Assembly: GCA_019155185.1 (NCBI GenBank)
Contig: CM032795.1
Span: forward strand, 18,703,795-18,767,794
Length of the DNA: 64,000 nucleotides
Direction: 5' to 3'
Source of the DNA: Beaufortia kweichowensis
Taxonomy: Eukaryota > Chordata > Actinopteri > Cypriniformes > Gastromyzontidae
The translations under genes and the position numbers were made by a program. Under the pieces are notes generated by a model. It saw only the letters and a program-made list of their open reading frames with translations. It searched no databases and was not told the DNA's origin. Below, one piece after another: positions 29,701 through 40,273 of this stretch. Positions within the stretch are counted from its first letter, which is position 1. Every line of letters begins with the position of its first letter.

Positions 29701-30494
29701 TCTTGTGGCAAATGTTTCCTCCATTAACCACAAAGATCGTGGATGAAGTGATTTTAAATTGACTGACTCCAGAAAGAGACAAAAGTTGTACAGATGAACA
29801 CACTGACACCAAAACACTAACAGTGTTGTTTTCATATTACCATAATTCCAGCTTGCAGAAAAAAGCCATTTTCTTGGAAAATGAATGAGAATATCTGTGG
29901 CAGTACAATGGTTTAGTGAGATTAATACTTTAGTAAATGAAAATAGCATAGTATAAAATAGTCCATGTCCTAAACCTTAAAAACGATAGCATACCATAAA
30001 CACTTCCTATAGTAAATAGTCCTTCTTACACATCTGCAGTAATGAAATAAAAGCAAATACAATTGCAGAACAAACAAACTAGCCGCAAGATTATTGCCTG
30101 ATTATTATCCTCCTTGTCAGTCAGAATCAGCAAACAAATAAACAAACAAACACACAAAACTTAGACAAGACTTGTAGCGCTCAAAGGCATGTATCAGTTT
30201 CAGGGCGGTTTGATGCTATCTGTGCCGTGTACCACATCTCCTCTCATGGGGACTGTACTGTACTGCTATTTCAGACCATGGCAGTGCCTACGTGGAGACA
30301 GACTCATATACCAGACCAGTACCAGACCCTTGAATGGGTGTAAATATTTAATCCCGTCTTTCTATACAAAGTTTATATGCCATGATGAGTATAGATATTT
30401 TTAACGATGCCAGATTGCATCTTAAGAAAATTCAAAAGAAAATCCTTTACAAAAGCTCACTTCAGAGTAGGGAGGAAGGGTTAGGTGTTGTTTG

Positions 30495-30498
<4 letters not shown>
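26766..30498. other. Noncoding stretch, no gene seen
   Basis: Unique sequence. 26860-27140 and 28240-28960 are less AT-rich. Open frames on both strands at 27948-28364 have no recognised domain. The minus-strand donor CCAAG/GTACGTGG near 28317 lacks a sensible exon upstream. 29260-29400 is very AT-rich. No gene is called. Confidence 0.55.
29458..29520. repeat. Degenerate (ATCT)/(ATCC) tetranucleotide array
   Basis: Interrupted ATCTATCC, ATTC and ATCC units over about 60 bp. Confidence 0.85.

Positions 30499-30555
<57 letters not shown>
30499..30555. repeat. (CT)n microsatellite
   Basis: A pure CT run of about 57 bp ending directly in CAGGTGTGATAG. The run plus CAG imitates a splice acceptor, and the plus-strand frame across it is not credible protein. 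Confidence 0.97.
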
Positions 30556-30557
<2 letters not shown>

Positions 30558-31258
30558 GTGTGATAGTATCAGGCCAAACTGCTATCATCATGTGGGAACA
30601 AGTGTGTGTGCCTATCGGCTTATCTTGTGGTGGGACGTTTTTCACTTAGAGGGGGGCGGTTGGTTTCAGACGAGGCGAGAAACTACACACAGCTGTCAAT
30701 ACTCAAACCCACAGTGGAAACTCACAGTTTTTTCTCCTCCTTGTTTCTATTTCGCTCCTCTCTGATGTTTTGTGTGTGTTTCCACTCTGCGATTGTGAGA
30801 CTGATTTGCTACAGTGAAACATAAAAGCTATTTATGTGCATCATATAGAAACAGAGAAATGGCGTGAGAGAAAAACATGTGTCTATCAGCTTTATCATTC
30901 TAAGAAATACTGACTCTTATGAGAATAGACCCACGGCTTAGAATAGATGTAAGGGAAAGGTTTGCGATTAGCTAATCTGCACCATCAAGATATCACTTTT
31001 TGGATTAAACACCATAAGCATGGCATATTCGGTCTCCCAACTTCAGGAATTAGGTGTTTTGCTTGCTTTGAGTCAACAAAAGACTCACGTTTAACTACAT
31101 CTTAAACAAGTCTAATCTGCTTTGCTGGACTGAACATTTTAAAAGTTCCCCAAACTCTAAAAAAATAGCCTAGGAGACCAGCCAAGAGCAGCGAACCCAT
31201 CTGTTTTAAGCCGTTTTGAAAGCTAGACTCCTAAAGATGATGGCTTGTTTTAACCCTT
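30556..31258. other. Noncoding stretch, no gene seen
   Basis: Unique sequence, no supported exon. Confidence 0.6.
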
Positions 31259-31372
31259 TGTTGGTTAAAACATGGACAGACTCAACCACTGGTTTAAATT
31301 AACCAATAAAATTTGACCCACTCATGATAAAATTAAGTTTTAAACCAACAGTTTGTCCACATTTTACCCAAC
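31259..31372. mobile_element. Palindromic MITE remnant
   Basis: The left arm GTTGGTTAAAACATGGACAG pairs with the reverse complement of the right arm (CTGTTTGTCCACATTTTACC continuing into CAAC), matching at most positions over about 20 bp across a loop of about 75 bp. Teleost genomes contain short elements rich in TTGGGTTAAA/ACCCAAC words. Exact ends and target duplication are not clear. Confidence 0.5.
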
Positions 31373-31529
31373 CCAACTGTATATGGTTTACAATTTAGAC
31401 AAAGACACAAGATTTTTGTTACCATTTGTACATCCTCAGGAATGAGATGTCGTCTCTTGTAGAGCAGATTTTTTTCTTGCTTTTGTTCTCAGTCTGTGTC
31501 CATGTCTTCATTTCTGTCAAGCCTATAGC

Positions 31530-31765
31530 CTCTTTCCAGATGCATTAAGCCTGACTGGCCGCACAGGGCCCGAGCCGTTCCATCAGTCCTGTCAGGGGCA
31601 CTTTAGCATGACGAGCCGAGCGGCGGCACCCCTGGCCTCCATAATGCATATTAGCAGAAGGAGAGGGATCGACTTTGCCACGGCGAATTCCACAACAGAC
31701 GTGAGATCTTTAAGGGACACGGAGCTTTTGTTTTGGGTGAATGAGCAATTTGAATTTAATTTGAT
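31530..31765. promoter_or_regulatory. Enhancer-like block, candidate conserved noncoding element
   Basis: Balanced, repeat-free sequence. It contains CTCCATAATGCATATTAGC, which has an ATGCATAT POU-type core, and AATTTAATTTGATTATTC. A minus-strand frame (31592-31813) is open for 73 codons but unrecognised. Confidence 0.3.
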
Positions 31766-32484
31766 TATTCTTTCACACTGAGATCTAACAAGGGCTTTGA
31801 AAAATTGAGACACAATAAATACAAGAATACAAGAAGAAGTGCAACCACAATATTTATCTTAATTTAACAGATTTTGCTTTTTTTCTTGCTGAATTTGACT
31901 TTGATCTGAACATAAACGAAAAACACTAAAACAATCAAATTGGCTTTTTTAAAGTAAAATTGTCACTTGTCAAAATTGTAATACTGAACACTTTAATTTG
32001 CTAGTTTATGCGCATTCAATCCAGTAAGTATCAAGTGTTTCTTAGATCCACATTCTTCTGATCAAACACAAGGTCTGATAGTAAGGCATTTAGGACTAAT
32101 ATCAACATACTGTATGTGTCTGGGTGACTTTGGTTTAGTCTCGGTTCAAAAGATGCATGTTTTGGGGTTAGAATAACTTGTGACGTCTGCTTCAGCCTTG
32201 CAAGACTAAACAAGAATGTATTTGTAAAACATGCTTGAAATGTTTTGAGAGCTATGATGTGTTATCTGCTTTATAGTGAGAAGTGGGGTTTTGTTTTTTA
32301 CTTTTTGGGCCACTTTTGTGCAATTTGCAAGACCAAATGGACTATAAAAACAAATAATGTGTTCAAAATGTGTCCAATGTTGCAAGGTTAATCTGACTGC
32401 GATGCTGAAACAGAGAAATGCTTTAATGTTTTTATTGAGGTAATCAAGTTACAAAATCCTTATATTTGTCTGTGCATATTTGTC

Positions 32485-32740
32485 TGGGATAGTTAAACCC
32501 AAAATAAAACTTCTGTTAGCATTTATTCACCTTCATGTAGATCTAAAACCTGTATATGACTATTTCTTTTTTGGAAGAGGTTAATAGGGGCCAATGTTGT
32601 TTGGTGACCAACGTTGTTCAAAATATTTTCATTTGTGTTCTGCAGATGAGAAAAAGTCACACAGGTTTTGAATGACATGATGGTGAATAAATGATAATGA
32701 ATAAATGAATAAATGATTTTCTTTTTTTGGGTGAACTATC
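32485..32740. mobile_element. Degenerate copy of the TTAA-type MITE
   Basis: The left end GGGATAGTTAAACCCAAAAT and the right end TTTTTTTGGGTGAACTATC correspond to the ends of the element at 26439-26646. TAAAACCTGTATATGAC and CACACAGGTTTTGAATGACA mark the paired interior. An ATGAATAA expansion lies in the right half. A short left-end-like word, TTAAAGGCTCACCCAAAAAA, at 32809-32828 may be a second fragment. Confidence 0.75.
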
Positions 32741-32972
32741 AGATACAGGAGAAGGTATTTTAACATTGAAAACACCGTATCATTATCAAATCTGCAGCTA
32801 AAGTTCGTTAAAGGCTCACCCAAAAAATTATGACTATCCACAATTTTACAGTATCAAAATGCATAAGAATTGAAAAAAGTCTCATTACAATTGTCGACCT
32901 CAGTCTCCCAAGAGAAAACAATAGAAAAATTCTCTCTCCTCTGAAACAAATGCTCTGTTTTGATTTCTGCAG

Positions 32973-33053
32973 CCTTGAATGGATGGAGATAAAAGCAGAA
33001 CCCATCTGTCTGGTTGGCGGAGCAGCACTGGGGATTCATCACACTGAGTTACA
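32973..33053 (+). CDS. Candidate 81-nt internal exon, unknown protein
   Basis: A strong acceptor (CTCTGTTTTGATTTCTGCAG) and a near-perfect donor (TTACA/GTAAGTG) enclose 81 nt, a multiple of three. Two frames are closed by stops. The third stays open with phase 2 at both ends and reads LEWMEIKAEPICLVGGAALG followed by IHHTEL. I do not recognise the family. The symmetric phase would allow use as a cassette exon. No phase-compatible plus-strand neighbour was found: the candidate at 35258 would hit a stop if joined. Chance pairing of splice-like sites, or a noncoding transcript, remains possible. Confidence 0.3.
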
Positions 33054-33539
33054 GTAAGTGCATTTGCATTCGCGCGGCTCTAAAGTCCTTTATTATCCCC
33101 ACGACGACTCGCTCTTCCAGCTGAGCCCTTCGCTAACAGGGTGACAAAACGCCTAGTGGGTAAACACCTTTAAAAGGATTTGACGCCCTATAATGGAAAA
33201 AACGCTTCTGTTTGGTTATGGCCCTTCGCTTTCTGTTTGGCTTAGGGAAGAGTAAAGCATTGTTGTGGTGCGTAATCAGATAAAGGCAGATGTGAACAGC
33301 AGTATATGGAGGACAAAAGATGCTGTGCACAGCAGAAAATTGCTCGCTGTACCTGCAGGATGAGCTCCAAAGATCTTTCAGTAGATGAAAGAACGTTTTG
33401 GATCTTGCACTACCCCAAATCTACCTACTTCCTCACCAAAGGCAAACCAAATGGGGAGCGTATCGTAAAACCTGCTCAAACGTAATCATCATTATTACAT
33501 TTCTGTTTTGACCATAGTGGCACAGAAACGACACACTTC

Positions 33540-33795
33540 CGCTTTAAATAGGCAAAGTTATTTCGTTTTCTCACCGCCGCATCCCCTTGGAAGCGGCTCG
33601 ATTTAACCTTGAAGAATAATGAGATCTGACATGCTTAAATGTTAGCATTCTTAAATCACCAGGAAGTGCCTCTGCGGAGCCCATAATCACTGTGCCAAAT
33701 TGCTGTGCTCGCTAATTTCATTTCTCCCTCCGCATTCACCGGCAGTTAGACTCCATTACTCAACAACAGCCATTTAATGCTCCTGGGTCCCAGAG
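33540..33795. promoter_or_regulatory. Enhancer-like block, candidate conserved noncoding element
   Basis: Repeat-free sequence with CCCATAATCACTG, GCTAATTTCATTTC and CCATTTAATGCTCC, bounded by more ordinary sequence. No frame is open. 33060-33330 just upstream is similar in composition. Confidence 0.33.
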
Positions 33796-35257
33796 GTGTT
33801 ACATTAAAATGTAATAACTTGCAATGTAAATGAAAACAAAAACCATTATTTTTCCTCTCCCTACCCGCCATCCTGTTCTCTTCCTACCTCTCTCTCTCTG
33901 TAGGGGGAGTTGGAATCTAATTCTCAGCCCATCTGGCTGGTGTAATGAATCTGAGAGGAGCCAGGATGCTCTGCTGTTGAGTCTGAGAGCATGGCAGACA
34001 CCTGATAGGCCGTCTCGGGGTTTTCTGACATTGGGTCGGTAATAATTGGAGACTTTTAATAGGAGATAACTGTGTTACGTATAGACTATGCGTTTTCAAT
34101 TTGGACCGGTGACACTGTTTGATAATGTGATCCCTGTGGAATCAAGAGATTGTCATTTTGTTTTGATAAGCCAGTTTGGAGGTGCTTAAGCTTTATATGG
34201 ACGGCCTCCTTCTGAGAGGAGCAGCTTTCGCTATGGGAGTCCTCCCGCATGGTGGGTTTCATTATGATAAGGGCACTTCCGCACAGACAGGAGCCTTAGA
34301 CTGTATTAATAACATAGCGGGAGGGAGTTAGTCTGGTCACTGAGCTGCAAAAAACCATGTGGACAGTCTGGAATCTACTGTAAAACAAGTGCTTAACTCA
34401 TCGAAATGCCAAAAAACATCAATAAATGATAATGGCTAGCTTAAATAAACAATGCAAATTATACTAATGAAGAAAAGTCAAGAAAAGAAAACTAAATTTT
34501 AAAAATTGAGTCACATTTTGACATTCAGATGAAAAAAAAATTCAAATAATCTGATATTGTCATATTGTATGGACACAATAATTTATCCATTATACAGTTT
34601 CTATATGTGACCCTTTCTGTAAAAACCCAGCTTAGTGATTTACCTACATAACATGAAAAATATAAATAAATTATTATAAAAAATATTTTTTTTATGCAAA
34701 AATAATAAAACGTAGTGTCAATAAAATTATTATTTTCAGTTTTTAAGAACTTAAATATTTGAGTACTGCATCTCAAAATCTATCATTACAGCACAAATCA
34801 CCTATTTAAAAAAAGGCATTTTATGGCATTACTACTGTATTGGTCCTAATCTCGTACCAAACTTTTGTGACCCAGAGACTGGATTTCACAGATGGGTTCA
34901 CATATTATTTAAGAAGTTATAAACATGAAAAGATGTTTTTTTCAGACTACTATGAAAATAATGGCAAATCCATCTCTAACTGGTCTGCCTCAGGGCCTAT
35001 GTGAATTCAATTTCATTCTTTCGTAAACACTCAAACGCCTCTACAATCGAAAAGATCTAACAAACATGAGGAAATGCACGTAGCAGAGGATGTTTGGGAC
35101 ACTAATCCACAGAAGAGACTGTGCCGGTTCTACCGTTGACCAGAAGGTTGAGATGACAAGCAAGGGTTAAACTTAAAACCGAGACTGTTAGTGCGAGGTT
35201 ATATGTGTCTGAGAGGAGACGCCTCAAAAGCAGATAAACACGCTCGCTTTGCTACAG
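33796..35257. other. Noncoding stretch, no gene seen
   Basis: 34130-34340 is balanced and repeat-free and may hold a small regulatory element. 34380-34830 is very AT-rich. Nothing else is supported. Confidence 0.55.
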
Positions 35258-35317
35258 GAAATCTGGGTTGTACCTGCTGGGGTGCAACTGTTAGCCTGAA
35301 GCAAAGCCGCAGAGGAG
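35258..35317 (+). CDS. Candidate 60-nt internal exon
   Basis: The acceptor CGCTCGCTTTGCTACAG and donor GAGGAG/GTGAGTG enclose 60 nt. One frame is open, phase 1 at both ends, reading NLGCTCWGATVSLKQSRRG. The other frames contain stops. There is no recognisable domain and no phase-compatible partner among the nearby plus-strand candidates. The surroundings (35080-35520) contain further donor-like sites (AAAG/GTGAGC near 35501), so a noncoding transcript is as likely as a coding one. Confidence 0.2.
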
Positions 35318-36595
35318 GTGAGTGTCAAAACCACCAAACTTCTGCTAGCACTTTCTAACGTTTTCCATGTCACACTTGCGCTCGTGTAAAGCGACCGGTG
35401 CTTGACGTTTACCACTTTAGGTTCTCAGGGGACAGTTGGGTCTGGTCTTCTAAATATAAACATTTCAAGAGCGAACTGGTGAGAAAAACGACCTTAGGAA
35501 AGGTGAGCACTAATCAAAACAAAGTATCTGACTTTAAATAAATACAAAAATATAATGTTGGAAAAATAACAAGAAATCGTGGCCAAGACACAAGACAAGT
35601 CAATAGTCCTGACATGTGCAAAAAATATTCACAACACCTCCAGCTGGCTACAATCCTAAGCCTTCTGAGCTCTTAATAAAACTAACACAGGAAGTGTTAC
35701 AGGAGGTGCGAAAATCTCAGGTAGGAAAGAATGGGAGAAAAAAGGATGATGAAATACATCTCTCCTCCCTCGAGCCCTCACGAAAAGCAGGAGTCAGAGC
35801 TCCTACCCGCCCACAGGAGCGAGACGCCATGTTGAAACCCACTGGAGCTATAAAAGAAACATTTTAGCTCGTGTGTAAGAGCCGTATCGCTCCGAGCGCT
35901 GCTTAATTTCTCCCTTTGTTTGGGTGGCAGCGAGGCTCTCAGGGTTCTGTAGGGCCTGCGGGTCTTTTGTATCGCTGTAGAGGAGGTCTGCTGAACGCCT
36001 CCAGCGTTTTTGTTCAGAGAAAGCTTTTGTTCCGCCCCTCGTGCCGAGATTTGGCAACGGCTCTCGGGCTGAAACGCAACCCAGACGTCTGCGCAGGTAT
36101 TTCCTGCGAGACTGCGTCGGGTAGCAAGCGCGTTAGATGTGGAGATCATCGAATACTGAACAAAGATGCAGATGTAAACGAAATTGAACATTAATGTGAA
36201 GACTTTTTACATTTACCAGACACTTCTTAAGCAACCCAAAACCAATTTATCCTGAATGAAGCTTATTAAACAAAATGTGAAGAGAGCTCGAATGTGCAAA
36301 ACCTTTCACCATGATGCTAGGGTGTTATATATAAAAGGGTGTTATATATAAATATAATACATACATCTTTACATGAATGCAGTTATATTAAATCTGTTAT
36401 TGCTCTTCTACCAATGCCTTGAATATAAAATATCTCAAACAGAAATAATGCAGCATTCCGGGCAACTAAACCCAGAACAAAACAGCCGGAAGGTTTAATA
36501 TAAAACCGCTCTTTGTCCAACCATATCCACCCTAATGGATGAGGTTGAGTCAATGTTAAAATGATAAGGGAGTTCAATGTTAAATGTCGGTTCTG
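35318..36595. other. Noncoding stretch, no gene seen
   Basis: 35730-36150 is the most GC-balanced part. Open frames on both strands (35916-36194 plus, 35778-36191 minus) overlap fully and are unrecognised, so neither is called. The rest is AT-rich. Confidence 0.5.
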
Positions 36596-36790
36596 CTCTG
36601 ATAATGAGCCACGTTTAATGTGCTGCCGTTCCCAGCGGGGTGGTCAGAGAGCTGACGCGTTCCGGGCGCCGAGCGTTTAAGACACCTGAGAGAACCGTGT
36701 TATACGCCCACAGCTGCGTTATTAACTATAGCGCTATAAATCCACATGATTTATAGAGCTCCCTTTCCTGTGTAATCACACTGCGGTACA
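36596..36790. promoter_or_regulatory. Enhancer-like block with TATAGCGCTATA palindrome
   Basis: Repeat-free sequence with GATAATGAGCCACGTTTAAT, CACAGCTGCGTTATTAAC (an E-box CAGCTG beside a TTATTAAC core), the perfect 12-bp palindrome at 36727-36738 and CATGATTTATAG. Frames are closed. Candidate conserved noncoding element. Confidence 0.33.
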
Positions 36791-37099
36791 GAGGAGATCC
36801 ACAGAGGAAGAGAAACTACACACTGAAGAGAGGATGAAAGGAGAGAAACATGGAAATGGAGAGAACAGAAAGAAGAGATGCGGAAATGAATCGGAGTGCC
36901 TGGAGACAGTTTCACTTCACTTCCAATTCACATTGCTGCCCATTACATATCAAGAGATTGATCTGAGCTAAAACACATTTCTGTGTTTGCGTAGTACAAA
37001 GCTCTACTCTACGAGGCTTTAAGAAATTTAGATTGTGAAGTGTTTCTTGGCTTACACATTATAACCTCTTATCTTGTAGTTGAAAGTCTAGTTTACCTG

Positions 37100-37303
37100 A
37101 TGATGATAATTTGGTTATTATTTACTCACTTTCTTGCCCATTCTAAACCTGTATGTTATTTCTTTTTATGGACAAATGCAGAAATATTTAACAATTTGAG
37201 TTTTTATAGTGACCAAGACTCCAAAACAACTATACATGCAATATTTCAAGTTTTTGTGTTCAGCTAAAAATTATCAGCACAATGAAGGTGAGTAAATAAT
37301 GTC
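37100..37303. mobile_element. Degenerate copy of the TTAA-type MITE
   Basis: TTATTTACTCACTTTCTTGC and CTAAACCTGTATGTTATTTC on the left, and TTTTTGTGTTCAGC and GAAGGTGAGTAAATAATG on the right, are the internal hallmark words of the element at 26439-26646. The terminal GGGATAG ends are lost. The GTGAGT here is part of the repeat, not a splice donor. Confidence 0.7.
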
Positions 37304-37549
37304 TCATCATATATATTATTGAGTTTCGTTTTTCAATTCACAGACCTATTCAATTTTTATTAATTTATATAAAGATTTGACAACGTTCAACCTTCTGTAA
37401 GAATTGTTTGTTCAAAATATTGCAACGGTACCATATTCCCGACCCCAGTACTGTGCATTGCTACACTTCAAATAAATAATGACAAGCTATTTATGTTTTA
37501 GTGAACCATTACCTTTAACTGCTAAAAACATTTTTGTCTGCCTAATAGA

Positions 37550-38110
37550 AAGTCCAGCATTACCGGATGTTTCCTCGCTCTGGCCGTGCCGCACGCTGCC
37601 GTAATGAGCTTTTAATGTAGCTTCCAGTTTCAGTCAGGAGACCGAGCTTGCAGCCAAACAATAAAGTGAATAAATGCCTCCACAGAGAATAATTTACAAA
37701 GGTGCCTGGCATCCCTCATCTCCGTCTCTCTCCGAATGAATAAAAACCACACCGCTCAGATAGATGTTTGTAATTGGAGGTGTAATTTATGATCGGGTCG
37801 TTTTTGTATAACGATATCGAGCCATTGTAATTTGCTGATGCAAATGGTATTTTATAACAGTCTATAAACCTGTCGGTGATATGCAGGGGAACAGCCAAAC
37901 ATTCGAAGAGTTCATTACGCTCCTCATTAAGGCATTCAAGTCTCTGTTAAATGCTTTTTGAGGCAGAGGCAACATGTAATTAAAGCCTGATTGAGCAATA
38001 GCACGCGGTACGTAAAGCGGCAATTTACATTTGTCACTATTTGCATTTAGCTTCAAAGATGCTTTAAAGATGCAGCGTATTGCTATTGACGGCACGTTTA
38101 GAAAACAGGA
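37550..38110. promoter_or_regulatory. Large enhancer-like block with SOX and POU-type sites
   Basis: About 560 bp of repeat-free sequence with closed frames and many developmental-type words: GTAATGAGCTTTTAATG, GTAATTGGAGGTGTAATTTA, the SOX-type word CCATTGT (37822-37828), the perfect octamer ATGCAAAT (37838-37845), CTCATTAAGGC, ATGTAATTAAAGCC and a reverse octamer ATTTGCAT (38039-38046). SOX and POU factors bind such words together in neural enhancers. This is the best enhancer candidate in the window. Function and conservation are inferred. Confidence 0.42.
37822..37845 (+). promoter_or_regulatory. SOX-type site plus octamer (9-bp spacing)
   Basis: CCATTGT (reverse complement ACAATGG, SOX consensus) is followed nine bases later by the consensus octamer ATGCAAAT. 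The classical SOX2/OCT4 composite has 0-3 bp spacing, so this is a looser arrangement. A single octamer occurs often by chance in 64 kb. The pairing inside an enhancer-like block is what makes it notable. Confidence 0.35.
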
Positions 38111-38623
38111 AGAACTGATGACAATAAAGAAAGAATACACAGAGCTTTGTCATTATGAATATTGTTATGGGCCAATTAATTGATATAGAGGATGTAAAAA
38201 AATGATTGGCCAACAAATGGTATATGATCAGCAATATTTCCGTTAATAATTCTTAATAATAATGAGTGTTCACAGTGTTAATATAATAATAATGAAATGT
38301 ATAAATAATAAAATTAATGACTTTTTCATACTCAAAATTACATCGTAATTGATGATGTCATAATCCATGTCGTTTTGAAACGGGGTGAAAAAGAACCTTT
38401 TAAACATGCATTAACTTTTGCGAAATGCATAATAAGTAAGAGCTAGGGACAATCATTGCAGGCATATTTTCCATTTGTCGAGCTTAATTCAGAAAGCATG
38501 CCGGACTGCACAGCCATGAATAATTAAAGACTAAACAGCATTAAGAAAGAAAGCTTAAACAGGAAAAGCAATTAGTTGTTAATTCCCAACATCTTAACTG
38601 CACTCACATTTCCTTTCCATTTG
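38111..38623. other. AT-rich noncoding stretch, no gene seen
   Basis: Unique AT-rich sequence with GAATAATTAAAG near 38517. No exon. Confidence 0.6.
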
Positions 38624-38638
38624 AGGGAGGGAGAGGGA

Positions 38639-38681
<43 letters not shown>

Positions 38682-38692
38682 GGAGGGAGGGA
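38624..38692. repeat. (GA)n microsatellite with GGGA units
   Basis: GAGGGAGGGAGAGGGAGAGG leads into a pure GA run and ends in GGTGGAGGGAGGG. Confidence 0.97.
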
Positions 38693-40199
38693 CAAAAAAG
38701 CCCAGTGCAAGGTCAAAATCAAGTGACTATTCAAACAGACAAATCTTCACAGCACATTTTCTCCACATCGCACAGTCTGAGAAAAATATTTCCAGTTTTC
38801 TATTCAGTCTGTATGTCTCTGAGCCTTCTTCATGTTTAGCTTTAGGACTATGCTAGTGTGTGTTTCATCTCAGCTCCCATGAAGAAACGAAAAGCCTCTG
38901 TGTGTGTGTGAGGCCTTGAAGCTTCTACCTTTATCTCCCCGTGTGACTGATGTGTTGAAACCCTGCTGAGGTTAACAGCACTTTTTATCTGTTGCTAGCA
39001 GCAACAGCCCGCTTTTCCCGGTGCGAGGGAAGAAACAGGACCGGGCCGCACACAGCGATAAACAAATATGGCTTTCACCCAGAAACACACCCCTCAGACA
39101 AACACACACACAAAGTGCAGGATATTGTCAGAGCATCAAACTATAACCATTGCGTTTCTCCACTGGAATCTTGTTGAAAAGCGCCGGGGGGCCGACATGA
39201 GACCATATCTCCAAACCTGTGGGTCACGACACAAAACCCGGGTTTGCTGTGATGTGGTCACATGCAACATCACAACATATATATTTGTGCATAGAGAGGA
39301 TAGCAAAACCTATTGCCAGTTAAACAGGAATAATGCAAAATCCATGAAAAAATCTAAAGCTCATGAAGTAACACCAAGTAACATAAGTTCCTCTGCCTGA
39401 TGTTACCTCTACTCTCCATGTTCTCCTTGTAGGTGGTGATTTTATACCGCAGGTGCCACAGATCTGAACACAGGTGGGCGTATGATACAGAATGGAGGCG
39501 TTTGATCCATGACAAGAAGATGGAGGCTGTGTTTACATGTCATTTTGGATCATATTTGTGTAAAACATCTATTGTAGAAAACTTGATTTAGGGTGTATAC
39601 GCAGGTGCATCTTTCTATATACTGTACACATGCATGTACATCATTACTGTAATTTCCTAGACATCATGTAAGACACAAAAAATGACAGACTAACTGGGGG
39701 GGTTACAACTTCTACAAAGCACCTTGTTTCTAACAAGGTTACCCTGAATAACAAAGACAAAACTACTGTATAAAGAAATAAGATACATTTGAGACAATAT
39801 AGACATTTTTCTACAGATGTGCTCATAATACGAATAACTAATAACTAAAAAGTTCAATAAATGGTTACTTTTATAATTAATACTACTTGCAAAAACGATA
39901 ATTTACAATCTAATTGTATTGCTGTTTACAGTTGGCAAGCAACTTGCATACATACTAAATAACTTAAAAGGTGTACATTTATTAACAGCTAAAATGGCAA
40001 TGAATGTTTCTTATCCAAACTCTATACATAACTAGCGTTGGACATTTAAAAAAAGGGACCAAACACAAACTTTTGTCATTGAAAGCAGCTCATCCAAATC
40101 CAAATTCAGATTTTATGTTTTATACATAACTGGATATCCACCATCAACGGGGACCAAACACAAACTTCTCAAGCACTGGCCCATTTATCCAGGATCTCA

Positions 40200-40203
<4 letters not shown>
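38693..40203. other. Noncoding stretch, only one weak exon candidate
   Basis: Apart from the candidate at 39433-39473, I see short CA/GT runs (38900, 39100) and unique AT-rich sequence. Confidence 0.55.
39433..39473 (+). CDS. Candidate 41-nt exon, low support
   Basis: A strong acceptor (CTCCATGTTCTCCTTGTAG) precedes 41 nt ending in the donor ACACAG/GTGGGC. One frame is open (VVILYRRCHRSEH, phase 0 in, phase 2 out) and the other two contain stops. An internal alternative donor exists at CGCAG/GTGCCA. The peptide is too short to recognise, and a GTGGGC donor is weak. Confidence 0.15.

Positions 40204-40270
<67 letters not shown>
40204..40270. repeat. (CT)n microsatellite
   Basis: CT run of about 67 bp with one TG interruption at 40241. 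Confidence 0.97.

Positions 40271-40273
<3 letters not shown>

Noticed and set aside
30499..30560. CT run plus CAG as a splice acceptor
   Set aside because: A microsatellite ending in CAG, and the downstream frame is not protein-like.
35778..36194. Overlapping frames of 92-137 codons on both strands
   Set aside because: Mutually exclusive readings of a GC-balanced stretch, with no recognisable domain or splice context.
37290..37303. GGTGAGTAAATAATG as a splice donor, also at 26600, 55292 and 63162
   Set aside because: The word is a conserved part of the TTAA-type MITE, not a gene feature.
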